In this document: in pieces, positions 1-9,666 of the stretch
Numbering within the stretch: the stretch's first letter is position 1
Layout: the number at the start of each line of letters is the position of its first letter
Assembly: GCF_010093535.1 (NCBI RefSeq)
Contig: NW_022985194.1
Location: 66,312 to 130,311 of the forward strand
Length of the DNA stretch: 64,000 nt
Source of the DNA: Lindgomyces ingoldianus
Taxonomy: Eukaryota > Ascomycota > Dothideomycetes > Pleosporales > Lindgomycetaceae
Direction of reading: 5' to 3'
Program-made: the position numbers and the translations under genes
The notes under the pieces: model-generated
Database searches by the model: none
Told to the model about the DNA's origin: nothing
What the model saw: only the letters and a program-made list of their open reading frames with translations

Positions 1-1351
1 TTCATGAATTTAGGAAGGCAAGGGCACGACGAAAACAACGTGGAAAGTGGTCTTGTCACTGAATAAATGTGCTTGAGCATGATTGAAGTTGGGAAGTACT
101 TCAGACGTTTTCAGTTAGCCGAACAGCGCGATTGGTTAATAGACTCAAGCCCTTTTAGACCAACAAACTAAGCGATTATGAGCAGAAAGGGTGCCCTGAG
201 AAGAGAATGAATTCAACAAGTCTTAGCCAGCAGCAAGAAAGGGATTTCTACATAATGGCGGCGCCACTATTGGCAAGAGTGGGCCTAGGTCGATGAGCTG
301 TAGAAAAATTTAGCTTACATGAAAAGAAAACATGGACGCTAGGGTCCAAACACAATATGTTGGTGATTTAGTCGAGCGGTAAACAACACACCAACCTGAA
401 CTCTCCGGAATATCGACTGGTAAGTATGGCCGTGTCCGGCCCGGTACTTGCAGTGTATGAGAGCATGAGTATCAAGTGCCCAGAAAATTGTAACAAGTTC
501 CCCTGGCCGAACTGACAACCTCCATAAAGGACGTCGATAATTACATCAATGCTTGTGCGAAGGAGGTGAAAAAGACATACCTAAGCTGCCAAAAGACCAG
601 TATGAGGCAATAAGAAAAGCGAATCCGAACAGCGCTCCTCCTAACCTATGCCGCACTGAGCCCTCAAAAGACTGGGTCGCCACCCATAACGTTCCGATTG
701 AGTAGGACGTTAGAGTTGGTACACACAGCAGAGGCATGTTGTTCCCTGAAATCTGCTTGTGGGGGTGGTAACCTCGTCTAGATTTCTGTTATTGGAGACT
801 GACTACAAGGCTTTTGTGCTATCTCTAAAGTCCCGAATGTGTGTCATGCTTGGCTGACGAAAGAGTTTAGGGATAGTAAACACTTAGACGTGGCTCGCGG
901 TCCCATTAAGCTAGTGGAGGTTACTGATTAGCTGTTCCACAGTATTTGTCCTGAGGGTAACTGTCGGGGAGGCTGGTTGTGGATTGTGACAATGGCGCGG
1001 AGATATCTTGATCATAGTTACGAGGGCCTGTGTGGGTGTCGTCGAAATCGACAGTAGTGAATAAAGTATGGGGCGGATGTCAAGCTAACGCTGCTTTGCG
1101 CCCTATGAGTGGAGGGCTGTAGTTTCGCCGCGGACACTCGCATCTTCGTGCTAAGTCTCCTCTAGTGCCTTGACCTGAGTTTCTTGTATTCAAATCTTAA
1201 TAGCATCCTGTTGTGCATCAGTGGGTGAGGCAGTGAATATATATTCTGGGACCTAGATAGGCAGCTGTATCGGAGGGCAGGCCAAACCCATGTCCTGGTC
1301 TGAATTTTCAGTGTGTGGATCCGACATCCGGACAATTTCGCCTTATCTTCT
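1..1351. other. no supported gene
   Basis: I see no convincing coding region here. A 63-codon minus-strand frame at 546-737 is hydrophobic but has no supporting neighbours or splice signals. The stretch just left of 1352 would be the 3' flank of the MTQ2 homologue. Confidence 0.5.
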
Positions 1352-2131
1352 TCATGATAGAGTGGCCTTCCAAATCCTTACAATTTGTAACTTCTCCCAC
1401 CCAGCTTTGCTCCCACTTATTCCTACAGTCTCGGCCATCCAACCAGGGCCCCAATCTTTAATACGTTGTTTAACCACTTCTGGTTTGTTTTGGGCACATA
1501 ATAATAGGTATGCAACCCCCCTCAACGGATTCAGGATGTGTGGTATCTGCTCGAGCATTCGGTTTGTGACCTCCATTCCATCTATACCCCCAGCATATGA
1601 TAATTCGAGGAGATACGAGTCTTGCTCGAATGATGTCGACTTTTGACCTGCTAGTATGGTATTATAATTGTCGTGGCGAGAATAGTCGGGAAGCTTGGCA
1701 GGTACGTAAGGTGGGTTGAATATAAACACATCGACTAAGTACGGCCGAATTGCGCATGCCAAGTCTCCATTGACAATATCGAGAAAGACTGATTCGCTAG
1801 GGTTGTGTATGGCATTTTGCACGGTTTGAGAAGCTGCTTGACAGGCGAAGCTGTTTATGTCAGTTCCGAGAGCCAGCACATCATCTCGACCAAATATTGT
1901 TTTAGCATTGGCCGCAACAAATGCGAGGACAACCCCAGAACCTACCCCGACTTCGAGTACCAGCGGTGAGGTCGAGCATGGTTCTAGCTCGGGGGTGGTC
2001 TGCCTAAATCTATCGTGAAGGAAAGCTGCCTCCGAAAACGACGATATCGTGTCGAGAAGTAGAAAGGAGTCTTCAGCTGGCTCATAAACGCGATCGAAGC
2101 ATACGTGGGAGGTCGAAGGAGTTGGTAGCAT
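1352..2131 (-). CDS. MTQ2: eRF1 glutamine N5-methyltransferase catalytic subunit (Mtq2/HemK-like)
   Basis: A single-exon, 259-residue class I SAM-dependent methyltransferase. The SAM-binding loop EVGVGSG lies at about residues 60-66 and the catalytic N-P-P-Y-V-P motif of glutamine methylases at about 139-144. In eukaryotes this form of the motif, in a short protein without the N-terminal domain of bacterial PrmC, is typical of Mtq2. Mtq2 works with Trm112 to methylate the GGQ glutamine of release factor eRF1 in the cytosol. The open frame extends 15 codons further upstream, but only from a non-ATG codon, so I chose the ATG at 2131. It is divergent from the SDHAF3 gene with 168 bp between the start codons. 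Confidence 0.9.
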   Translation of the reverse strand: MLPTPSTSHVCFDRVYEPAEDSFLLLDTISSFSEAAFLHDRFRQTTPELEPCSTSPLVLEVGVGSGVVLAFVAANAKTIFGRDDVLALGTDINSFACQAASQTVQNAIHNPSESVFLDIVNGDLACAIRPYLVDVFIFNPPYVPAKLPDYSRHDNYNTILAGQKSTSFEQDSYLLELSYAGGIDGMEVTNRMLEQIPHILNPLRGVAYLLLCAQNKPEVVKQRIKDWGPGWMAETVGISGSKAGWEKLQIVRIWKATLS

Positions 2132-2299
2132 CGTGTGTGAAGGATAAGGTTGAAGGACAGTACGGCGGACGTCCAATGAGAGTGCGTCAGTGGGCCTTAG
2201 TCAAATCGGTGTCATCATCACCGAGGTTGTGAATTTTCACAATCACCTCATCGCACCCTTCTTTCTTTCAATTGACCAAAATCAAAACAACTAGACAGG
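2132..2299. promoter_or_regulatory. shared divergent promoter of MTQ2 and SDHAF3
   Basis: Only 168 bp separate the two divergent ATGs, so both 5' UTRs and core promoters must lie in or overlap this segment. It has a CT-rich stretch near 2255-2272 on the SDHAF3 side. I see no clear TATA box. A shared promoter is an inference from spacing. Confidence 0.55.
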
Positions 2300-2861
2300 A
2301 TGAGAATCTACAGCAGACTGCTTGCAACAGCCGCAGATGCTGGTGCAGCTAGACCCTTCAGAGCTGTTCCAATGGCTCTTTTGCCCCCAATTCCGCTTTA
2401 TCGACGCCTCCTGCGGGCCCACCGAAGAAAGCTGCCAACAGAGGAACGTTTGCTTGGCGACTTGTATGTTAAGGCCGAGTTTCGAGCTCACAAGGACATC
2501 GATAATCCCATACAAATCGTAAGGCGTTGCCTTTAGGCTGCCAAGGACCCTCCCACTGAAACCTCGCAGGTTGGGTTTCTCACAGAGTGGCAATTGTATG
2601 CCCAGCAATTAGAAGGCGATTCCTGGAAAGATGCCAGGATGGATAAATCGAAGATTGACAAAATGAGTGGTGCGTTCATTCTCTGCCTGTCATTACTCTC
2701 CACTCAAAGCATTCGCCATTCGAAGGCGGAAGCCACATCCGTGACCACCAAACTGATTCTCACACCCAGACCAACAAATCGGCCAATTATACGAATTGAT
2801 GCAAGCCATTCGCAAGCAAGAGCTGGAAGATAACGATCCAGAGTACAAGCCCGCTCAGTGA
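2300..2861 (+). CDS. SDH7: succinate dehydrogenase assembly factor 3 (Acn9/SDHAF3, LYR family)
   Basis: Three exons, 2300-2518, 2570-2669 and 2770-2861, give 136 residues. The N-terminus is arginine-rich and suits mitochondrial import. The L-Y-R motif of the LYR/complex 1 family sits at about residues 33-35 ([10 protein letters not shown]). Exon 2 carries the Acn9 signature block [19 protein letters not shown]. The C-terminus is acidic and helical. Known members protect the iron-sulfur subunit Sdh2 while complex II is assembled in the matrix. Introns are 51 and 100 bp with GTAAGG and GTGCGT donors, and both junctions keep the frame. The short third exon is what completes the family length. 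Yeast names for the family are SDH7/ACN9. Confidence 0.9.
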
Positions 2862-3323
2862 GGCTCTGTAAGTGAATTTACAGCGGGTATATCTACAATT
2901 GTCTGATTGTATTCTTTCACAGGCACCACAGGCAGATGACATGATACAATCTTGCGCATTCAGTCACTGACATTACCACATCATTAAGCAGTGACCTTCG
3001 CCGAGTTTGCAGAGGAAGGCGATTCGTTATGTGAATCTCTCATCAGCGTCTTCATCGAGAATCATTCGTACTCCAAGAATAAGGCTCGCAAAGCCATCTA
3101 ATAGTAGAATCCTAAGCGATACAACTCTGGGTCACGACTACCTCCACCCTTCCTTCTCTTCAGAGCCACACTTTCTTCGCCAACCAACTCCTTCCACTTC
3201 GAATTCCCAGCACACTTTCCAATCCAACTAATCAGCCAACCCAGAGCCAACACCAATCGGCTTTCCTTTATCAACTCCTCTTTTCGGTGGCCTTTCCACT
3301 GCGCTGTTCCACTAGCTCTCGGG
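2862..3323. other. intergenic, no gene seen
   Basis: Between SDHAF3 and the cysteine-rich gene I see only short frames lacking family resemblance. It probably holds the SDHAF3 3' UTR and the promoter of the next gene, with a CT-rich stretch at about 3140-3280. Confidence 0.4.
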
Positions 3324-3680
3324 ATGTGTAGATGTGTGCAGTACAATTCGCCAACCTGCTGGCACTCCTGGCTGTCGTTGGAAGAACCCTGTGGGTCCGG
3401 CAAGGATCTCCTTTCCTGCCCCATGTTTCACGAAAGCGCCCTCCACAAGATTAAGGAGCTCCCTCCCTTTGGTTGCAAAAGGGCGCCGAGGTATTGCTGT
3501 CCTTGGTGCGATAATGCATTCCAAGACCCGCGGACGAGTCGAATGATTGTAAGGGAGAAGACGAGGAGAAAGAATCCGTTTCGGGATATCCCACCACCGC
3601 CGCGGACCACGAAATATTTCAAGCATCGTGAGACAGTTTATGAGCAGAGGGGCTCTCCTATCTGCTGTACCGTAATGTGA
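3324..3680 (+). CDS. small cysteine-rich protein ending in a CaaX box
   Basis: A single-exon frame of 118 residues. It has 11 cysteines: C2, C4 and C12 near the start, C23 and C32, then a C51/C58/C59/C62 cluster shaped like a zinc knuckle (CxxxxxxCCPWC), and a final C114-C115. This spacing resembles the many small fungal proteins of unknown function that open with an MC-x-C pattern. The last five residues are CCTVM, a fit to a prenylation CaaX box with an adjacent cysteine that could be palmitoylated. There is no signal peptide, so a cytosolic, membrane-anchored protein is the natural reading. An overlapping 135-codon frame on the other strand is less convincing because it lacks any composition signal. 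Function unknown. Confidence 0.6.
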   Translation: MCRCVQYNSPTCWHSWLSLEEPCGSGKDLLSCPMFHESALHKIKELPPFGCKRAPRYCCPWCDNAFQDPRTSRMIVREKTRRKNPFRDIPPPPRTTKYFKHRETVYEQRGSPICCTVM

Positions 3681-4345
3681 ACTCGAGTTAGGAACGACAC
3701 ACAAAAAGATATGGATCACTACGAAAGTGTATTTGATTTCATGTAGATGAATGGTTTTGATGTACTGATTCTCTCAAGGCATGCAGCTATCAGTCGTAAT
3801 TTAATGTTGGCGGTGTCTGTTCCAATTACTCAGTGCTTGGGGTGGAAGCGTTAGCGGCAGCTTGTTCTGTGCTGTCATGGAGCATTCACTCGTTCTCTGG
3901 AGGAGTTTGATTGACGGATTTATATAAAGTCTCATGTACCAAACACATATACGGGAGTACCTTCCGACTTCGCGCAATGTTTTATGATCAATTTGGCGAA
4001 GACAATGAGTAGCCAATCAGAGGGAGTCCCGGGCTCGGGACTTGAATTGGGTGTTGCCGACCCGCCAGCCCCGCGAAACACCAGACACGTCAGGGAGCAT
4101 GAAGAGCTTCTCTCTTGTACTCCGCTCCTCCGTTATATCACATTTCCGCTGGACGGATTACGTCCGCTTCGCAGGGTAGAGAGTCCCAAAAGAGCAACGT
4201 TGCAACAAGTCTAGCAAACCTGTCCTCAAGCAGTTATTAGGCACCCGTGGGGTAGAAGAGCCCGAACGTCACCGATAACAGCTCCACAACCTACCAGGAA
4301 TCCTCACGACACGCGCAACACTTCGCGTGCAGCTCAAATATCAAC
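3681..4345. other. intergenic, no gene seen
   Basis: No supported gene. It contains the 3' flank of the cysteine-rich gene and the likely promoter of the PKR1 homologue. A TATATAA sequence lies near 3920. Confidence 0.4.
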
Positions 4346-4990
4346 ATGACGAACTTTATGGAGAACCTCTGGGAGTCCATCTTTACCGCTGGTCCGACTC
4401 CCACCCTCCTCGTCGCAACAAATGCGTCATTCGCAGCGCTCCAGGTGCTCTTCTTCATCCTGCTCATCGCAACCTACAGCGTGCACTTCGTCATCCTCTC
4501 CGGCCTCACCGCAGGTCTGTGGTGGGCAATCAACTGGTTTGCCGCCGAGATCCGCGCCGCGCAAGCTAAAGAAGAGGAAGCTAAAAGGATCCGCGATGCG
4601 AGACGGGAGAAGGAGAAGGAGAAGAAGGGTGTAAACGCCGGCCAAAGTGAGGGAGAGGCCATGGATACGGGAGATGATACAGAGGTGGACACAGAGGTGG
4701 AGGAGAAGTACAAACCGAAGACGGCAAGCCGGGCGCCGCGCCCGGAGACGCAGAGTACTGTGTTCGTGGAGAGGCCAACGCAGTCAGGAGGAAGGGGAGA
4801 TACGCCGGTCCCACGAGCTCCAGCGCCAGGTCCCGCGGCCGCGAGCACCACAGGTGCGACTACCAAGCTGGCGCCGCTGGTGGACGATGCGCTGAAGAAA
4901 AGGCGGCCTGGGAGCATGGGAGAGTCAACGGGCGAATTGAGCACGGATAGCGAGTGGGAGAAGCTGTCTCAAGACTCTGGCGAGAGATGA
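4346..4990 (+). CDS. PKR1: V-ATPase assembly factor Pkr1
   Basis: A single-exon protein of 214 residues. The first 65 residues hold the Pkr1 signature: an N-terminal WESIFTAG...PTLLVATN block followed by two closely spaced membrane helices (about 27-43 and 47-63) ending in GLWWAINWF. The rest is charged and disordered: a lysine/glutamate-rich helix at about 66-95, then acidic and Pro/Ala-rich sequence. Pkr1 acts in the ER membrane in assembly of the V-ATPase Vo sector. Yeast Pkr1 is about 120 residues; the long disordered tail is usual in filamentous fungi. Confidence 0.88.
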   Translation: MTNFMENLWESIFTAGPTPTLLVATNASFAALQVLFFILLIATYSVHFVILSGLTAGLWWAINWFAAEIRAAQAKEEEAKRIRDARREKEKEKKGVNAGQSEGEAMDTGDDTEVDTEVEEKYKPKTASRAPRPETQSTVFVERPTQSGGRGDTPVPRAPAPGPAAASTTGATTKLAPLVDDALKKRRPGSMGESTGELSTDSEWEKLSQDSGER

Positions 4991-5539
4991 TAGCCTATTG
5001 GTGTCTCGAATACCCTGAAATAGCTCTCTGCACGGTTGCTTGTTCACAACTTGTCTTATTCTTCCAACAGAAGCCCATATCGTGTTCAATTGCAGATTAA
5101 TTTCAAGTGTCCGATGCAATGCACGTGACGACGCGATGCAGCAGCCAGCCCTACCTGGTGGTGCGACATGTGTCGATACTCGCACGCAGTCAAAAGCAAA
5201 CTAATAAAACAACAGCTTCCTTAGCCTCTAGCACGCGAGAAGTTTATCTGAGCAGGAAAAGCCTTGAAGGTCGTCGCCTGACGCCCAACATAACCTGGCT
5301 CGTGCATCCCACTCCAAGCTTGCCTTGGGTGCCCCGCGACAAGGCAGGCGCCAAAAACCATCACCGTACCCGGATGCGTGAAACAACGAACGGCGAGTGT
5401 GAATTGCCATCGCACAAATGAAACTCCATCGCCTCCTCCCATGTCGGTAGTCGCTCCTGCTCTTTGATGAGCACTCTCGCCCTTGTTCCATCGACGCCAC
5501 CCGCTCCTCACCCCGCCATACCTGCCCGCCTGCTTCATC
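4991..5539. other. intergenic, no gene seen
   Basis: Likely 3' UTR of PKR1 and promoter/5' UTR of the AMSH-like gene. The 80 bp before the ATG at 5540 are rich in C and T, common in fungal leaders. Confidence 0.4.
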
Positions 5540-7432
5540 ATGGCATCAGTAGGCGCTCCCTTGAGCATCGAGGACATTGTCGAGCAAGCGGCCAACTTCC
5601 AGTACAATGTTCACATCCCGCTGCGGTACTGGCTCCGCACTGCCGACACTATGCAGAAGGAGGTCGGTTGCTTTGACCTGTCCGGCGTTTTCTAGCTCAC
5701 TCCTCGCAGGCCCAAGTGTATGAAGCAGAAGGCAACAATGTCCAGGCCTACCTCCTTCTCTACCGCCACGCACAGCTAGTGCTCAACCACCTGGAACAGC
5801 ATCCCGAGGTGAAGTTGCCCGAGAATAAGAAGGGCATGGCATTGGCTCGGGCCGCTGTCAACGGCGATTTAACCCAACTTGAAGTTCTGGCGCCACATAT
5901 TAGGAAGAGGCATGCGGAATTTTTGGAGAGGCGCCGGGTACAGCAGGAAGCCCTGGAATCACTAGAGGGTCGGGGGGAGAGGCTGCCACAAGAGCTAGAC
6001 GGGCTTTCGCTGCATCCGGGAGCGTCTGGGAGGCGACCATACGAAAAAACTAAGCTTGATGCCGGAGAGCACCGGTCACTGGCGGCTAAGCTTGCACAGA
6101 GAGAAGTCCGTCGGAGAGATGCAGCCCGGAGGAGTGTGCGGCAAGCCGGGGTGTCAGAAGAGCAGGAGCAGGAGAGGCGAACAGGTGGTGTATGGGGAGA
6201 GTGGGAGAAAGAGCTGCGTCGGGAGAGCGACGAAGTCGATGACGACCTCTCCAGGCAGATCCAGGAGGTGGCTCGTATGCAGAATGGACACATGCCGCCG
6301 AACTTCTCAGTAGGTCACGGGCTGTTGCAACTGAATCCTTCGCTAACCTGGACAGCGCCCTACGTCTTATCAATCTCCAACCAGTCCCTACCATTATCCG
6401 GCGGTGCCACATAAAGCCCAAGAGCGGTGGTCAGGCTCAGACTCAAGACTGCCGTCTCAGGGTACAGCTCCCGCTAGACCACCGAAGGAGCTCCTCCGAA
6501 GACCATCAGACTCCTCGACGCGACCTCCCGCTCTTCCTCCTAAACCTCCTAAACCACTGACATCTTCACTCCCATTCGAGAATCCTCGGCCTCCGCCAAT
6601 ACCTGGAAAGTATCGGGATGCCGAACCCACCCCACCGCCTCTCCCCGGTAAATACCACGCCCACTCATCAGTCTCCACACTACGGCCCTCATCGCCATCC
6701 GCAAGCTCAAAAGAAGACCTTGACGAGTTCCTTTTCAAACCCTCCGCCTACCTCGAAAACGGTGAACCCCTTCGCACAGTCTTCCTCCCAAATACCCTAC
6801 GTCAAGCGTTCCTCTCCTGCGCCTCCAAAAACACACGACTCAATCTCGAAACCTGCGGCATCCTCTGTGGTATCCTCAAATCCAACGCCTTGTTCATCAC
6901 TCGACTCGTCATCCCTGAACAAACCAGTACGAGTGATACTTGCGAGACGGTTAATGAGTCGGAGTTGTTTGATTATTGTGATAAGGAAGAGCTGATGGTG
7001 CTGGGCTGGATCCATACCCATCCGACCCAGACGTGCTTTATGAGCAGTCGGGATTTGCATACGCATGTGGGTTATCAGGTCATGATGCCGGAGAGTATTG
7101 CGATTGTTTGTGCGCCGAGTAAGGAGCCTAGGTAAGCCACTCTCACCCCACTTTCTACCTTTCACTACCCACCCTCTACCTTCCTTTATCCTTTCTCCCT
7201 TTTTCTATCTGCCAAGGCTTTCAACACTTCGTGTGCTGACATTGCAACTAGCTGGGGTACTTTCCGCCTCACTGATCCTCCCGGCAAAAATGTAATACTG
7301 AATTGCAATCAACCCGGCATCTTTCATCCCCACAGCGTCGACAACATATACACGGATGCTTTGAACCCTGGACATGTTGTCGAACTTCCCCAAGCACCGT
7401 TAGAGGTGGTGGATATGAGGCCTAAGATATAA
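5540..7432 (+). CDS. AMSH-like K63-specific deubiquitinase (JAMM/MPN+ metalloprotease)
   Basis: Four exons (5540-5662, 5710-6309, 6356-7131, 7252-7432) give 559 residues. Residues 1-130 form the N-terminal USP8/AMSH helical domain (IEDIVEQAANFQYN, then TADTMQKEAQVYEAEG across intron 1). A charged coiled region follows, then a Pro-rich linker at about 270-345. The MPN+ domain closes the protein, with a conserved glutamate near residue 406, the zinc-binding H-T-H at 461-463, and the S-x-x-D of the JAMM motif ending at D474. This group cleaves K63-linked ubiquitin on endosomal cargo with ESCRT-0. Introns are 47, 46 and 120 bp; intron 2 is 46 bp and shifts frame, so it is needed to join the halves. 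The gene converges on the MFS gene. Confidence 0.9.
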
Positions 7433-7895
7433 AGAGTCGACATCCGTTTTGTAATGATTCAAAATATATATTCAAAGGAAGGCAACCCGGGCAGGGTATC
7501 GCATCTCTCCACGTATGGATTAGTGCTTATTTGGGATAATAGGATGTATGAGGATATGAGTAACATGGGTTGTCTTGCATAGCGAGGCGTTGGAGGAATT
7601 CTTGGATACTACTACTAAGGACAGGTATTCATTAGTATATGTATGATGCTGCTCTAGGATATCATGCACACTGAACCATATTTGCTAGTAAGCTTAAAGA
7701 TGCTAGCAGTAGATCTACAAGTGGAGATTCGTCATCACTCCTACAACTTTTCCTTATCAAGTCTGTCTTCTTCCTAATTTGCGTTTACGTTTGCGTTCGT
7801 TTCACGTCCTTCTCCTCCCACACACCCGGTCTACCTTCTCTTTCTTCAAACTCACTTCCACTCCCCAAGTACAACCCATTTCCTAATTCCATCCT
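7433..7895. other. convergent 3' intergenic region
   Basis: The AMSH-like gene (+) and the MFS gene (-) end toward each other with 463 bp between stop codons. I see only 3' UTR-like sequence, with a T/C-rich tract at about 7740-7870. Confidence 0.5.
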
Positions 7896-9666
7896 CTAAG
7901 TCGTCAGTCTAAAAAGCGGATGATCATCCCCCAAATTGTCCGCATCCACATCACTCAACCTCCCATCTCTCTCTCCCCTCTCCCTCTTCCGATTCTCCCA
8001 CTTCACAAACACAAACATCGCCGTACAAGCAGCGCCACATATCCACAACATCCCTAAACTCACCCCATACCCGGTTCTATATGTCGGTTTCTCCGCATCC
8101 AGAAACACATTACTCGCAACAATACCCCCGATATTGCCAAACCCTACTTGCATGGCAGAGGATACTGAGCGTTTGTAATGCCCGGAGACGAGGTTGGACA
8201 GCCAGACTAGGGTGATGGGTTGGGCTATGTAGCCGCCGGGTACTATGAGGAAGAGCGCGAAGTATTTTACGCCGGAGGAGAGGTGTTTCTGGGCAAGGAG
8301 GAGGATGTAGCCGATGGAAGAGATGGTGAGGCCGAGGATGCAAAAGGCGTAGCGGTGGCGGGCTCGGTCCGTAACCCAGGCAGTAATGAGAGCAGTGACG
8401 GTAGCCACGACAAAGATAGGGATGCTGCGGACCTAGGTTGGGGTGCGAGTCAGTAAGATGCTTGATGCCAGCGCACAACACCAAGCTCGTACGAGTAGGT
8501 CGAAGGGTGGGTCGATGGATAGATCCATGGACGGATGAAAGGATAAACAGAACAGAAACCTCAGACAAACATACCTGTGCCGCTGCGCTCGTATACCCCA
8601 ACTCCTTCACAATCGTCGGAATAAAAAAACTCCCCGCATACCCCGTATTCACAATTCCAAAATACGCCAAGGTACCCAGATAAATCTTTGGATCCCTAAA
8701 TATCCTCCTCACTGCCCTCTTATCCAGACGGTTCATAACCGCATCCCCACTATCAGCCGACAGTCGTGCGATGAGCAGAGCGCGCTCATCGGGGGAAAGG
8801 AAAGATGCGGTTTCCGGCCAGTCCACGACCCACCATTTTGCGATGAGGCCGAGGACAACGGTGAGGAGCCCTTCGAGGATGAAGATCCAGCGCCAGCCGC
8901 CGTAGCCGCGGATTCCGTCCATTTTGGCAATGGCATAGGCGAGGAGGCCGCCGAAGCCGCCTGCGATGATGGACGCGGCGAAGAAGAGGGTCAGGCGCCA
9001 TTGGAGCTCGTACCGTTTGTAGTACATGGAGATGAGGTAGACACAGCCTGGGGTTGATCAGTGTCTATTTCCAATGGGAACTGAAATATTAGGGAGAGCA
9101 GAAGACGCACCAGGAAATAAACCGGCTTCGAAGAAACCGAGGAGGACTCTCATGGCGATGAGGCCGCCGAAGGTATTGACAAGGCCCATTCCAATGGTAC
9201 AGATACCTTCAATATGTTAGCTAGTGTTCGGAAAGCTCCGAAATTTTTTGCTCACCCCAAAGAACCATAATGAGAGATAGCCATGTGGAAGGTGCAAGCT
9301 TCTTAATAATGAGATTCGATGGGACTTCAAAGAGAATGTACGGAATAAAGAACACAAAGAGTGCAATATTATAATCCGATCCGTGCATATTGAGGTCTTC
9401 CGTGAGTCCTTGGATGCGCGCATTCCCTAGATATCCGTCAGTAAAGCTATTCGAGAGTCTTAGGACAAGGAGAGAAGAGAATACATACCTATATTCGTGC
9501 GATCAAGAAACGCCAGTAAGAAGAGAACAAAAAGCGGAGGAAGGACATAAAGATCGCATTTCCGCAACAGCTTCTTCTCCGCTTCTGCATCAATGTTCGC
9601 TCCAGCCGTATCGTTAATAACCTCAATCTTCTCGTCCGGAAAACTGACTGGTTCCTTTTCTACCAT
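7896..9666 (-). CDS. MFS transporter, anion:cation symporter (Dal5/TNA1-like) family
   Basis: Five exons on the minus strand (9489-9666, 9206-9111, 9426-9256, 9047-8575 and 8432-7896, read in descending order) give 484 residues. The start of the first membrane helix carries the family signature LDRTNIGNAR, split by intron 1. Twelve hydrophobic segments can be followed, with a charged loop in the middle (ALLIARLSAD...) as in allantoate/nicotinate permease relatives. It should move an organic anion with protons across the plasma membrane; the substrate cannot be told from sequence. Upstream codons in the frame begin with GTG, so the ATG at 9666 is the start. Short exons 2 and 3 (171 and 96 nt) are needed to complete helices 1-4. 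Confidence 0.88.

Noticed and set aside
546..737. Hydrophobic 63-codon minus-strand frame that recalls part of a transporter
   Set aside because: Too short, no adjacent transporter pieces in either direction, and the resemblance is only in hydrophobicity.
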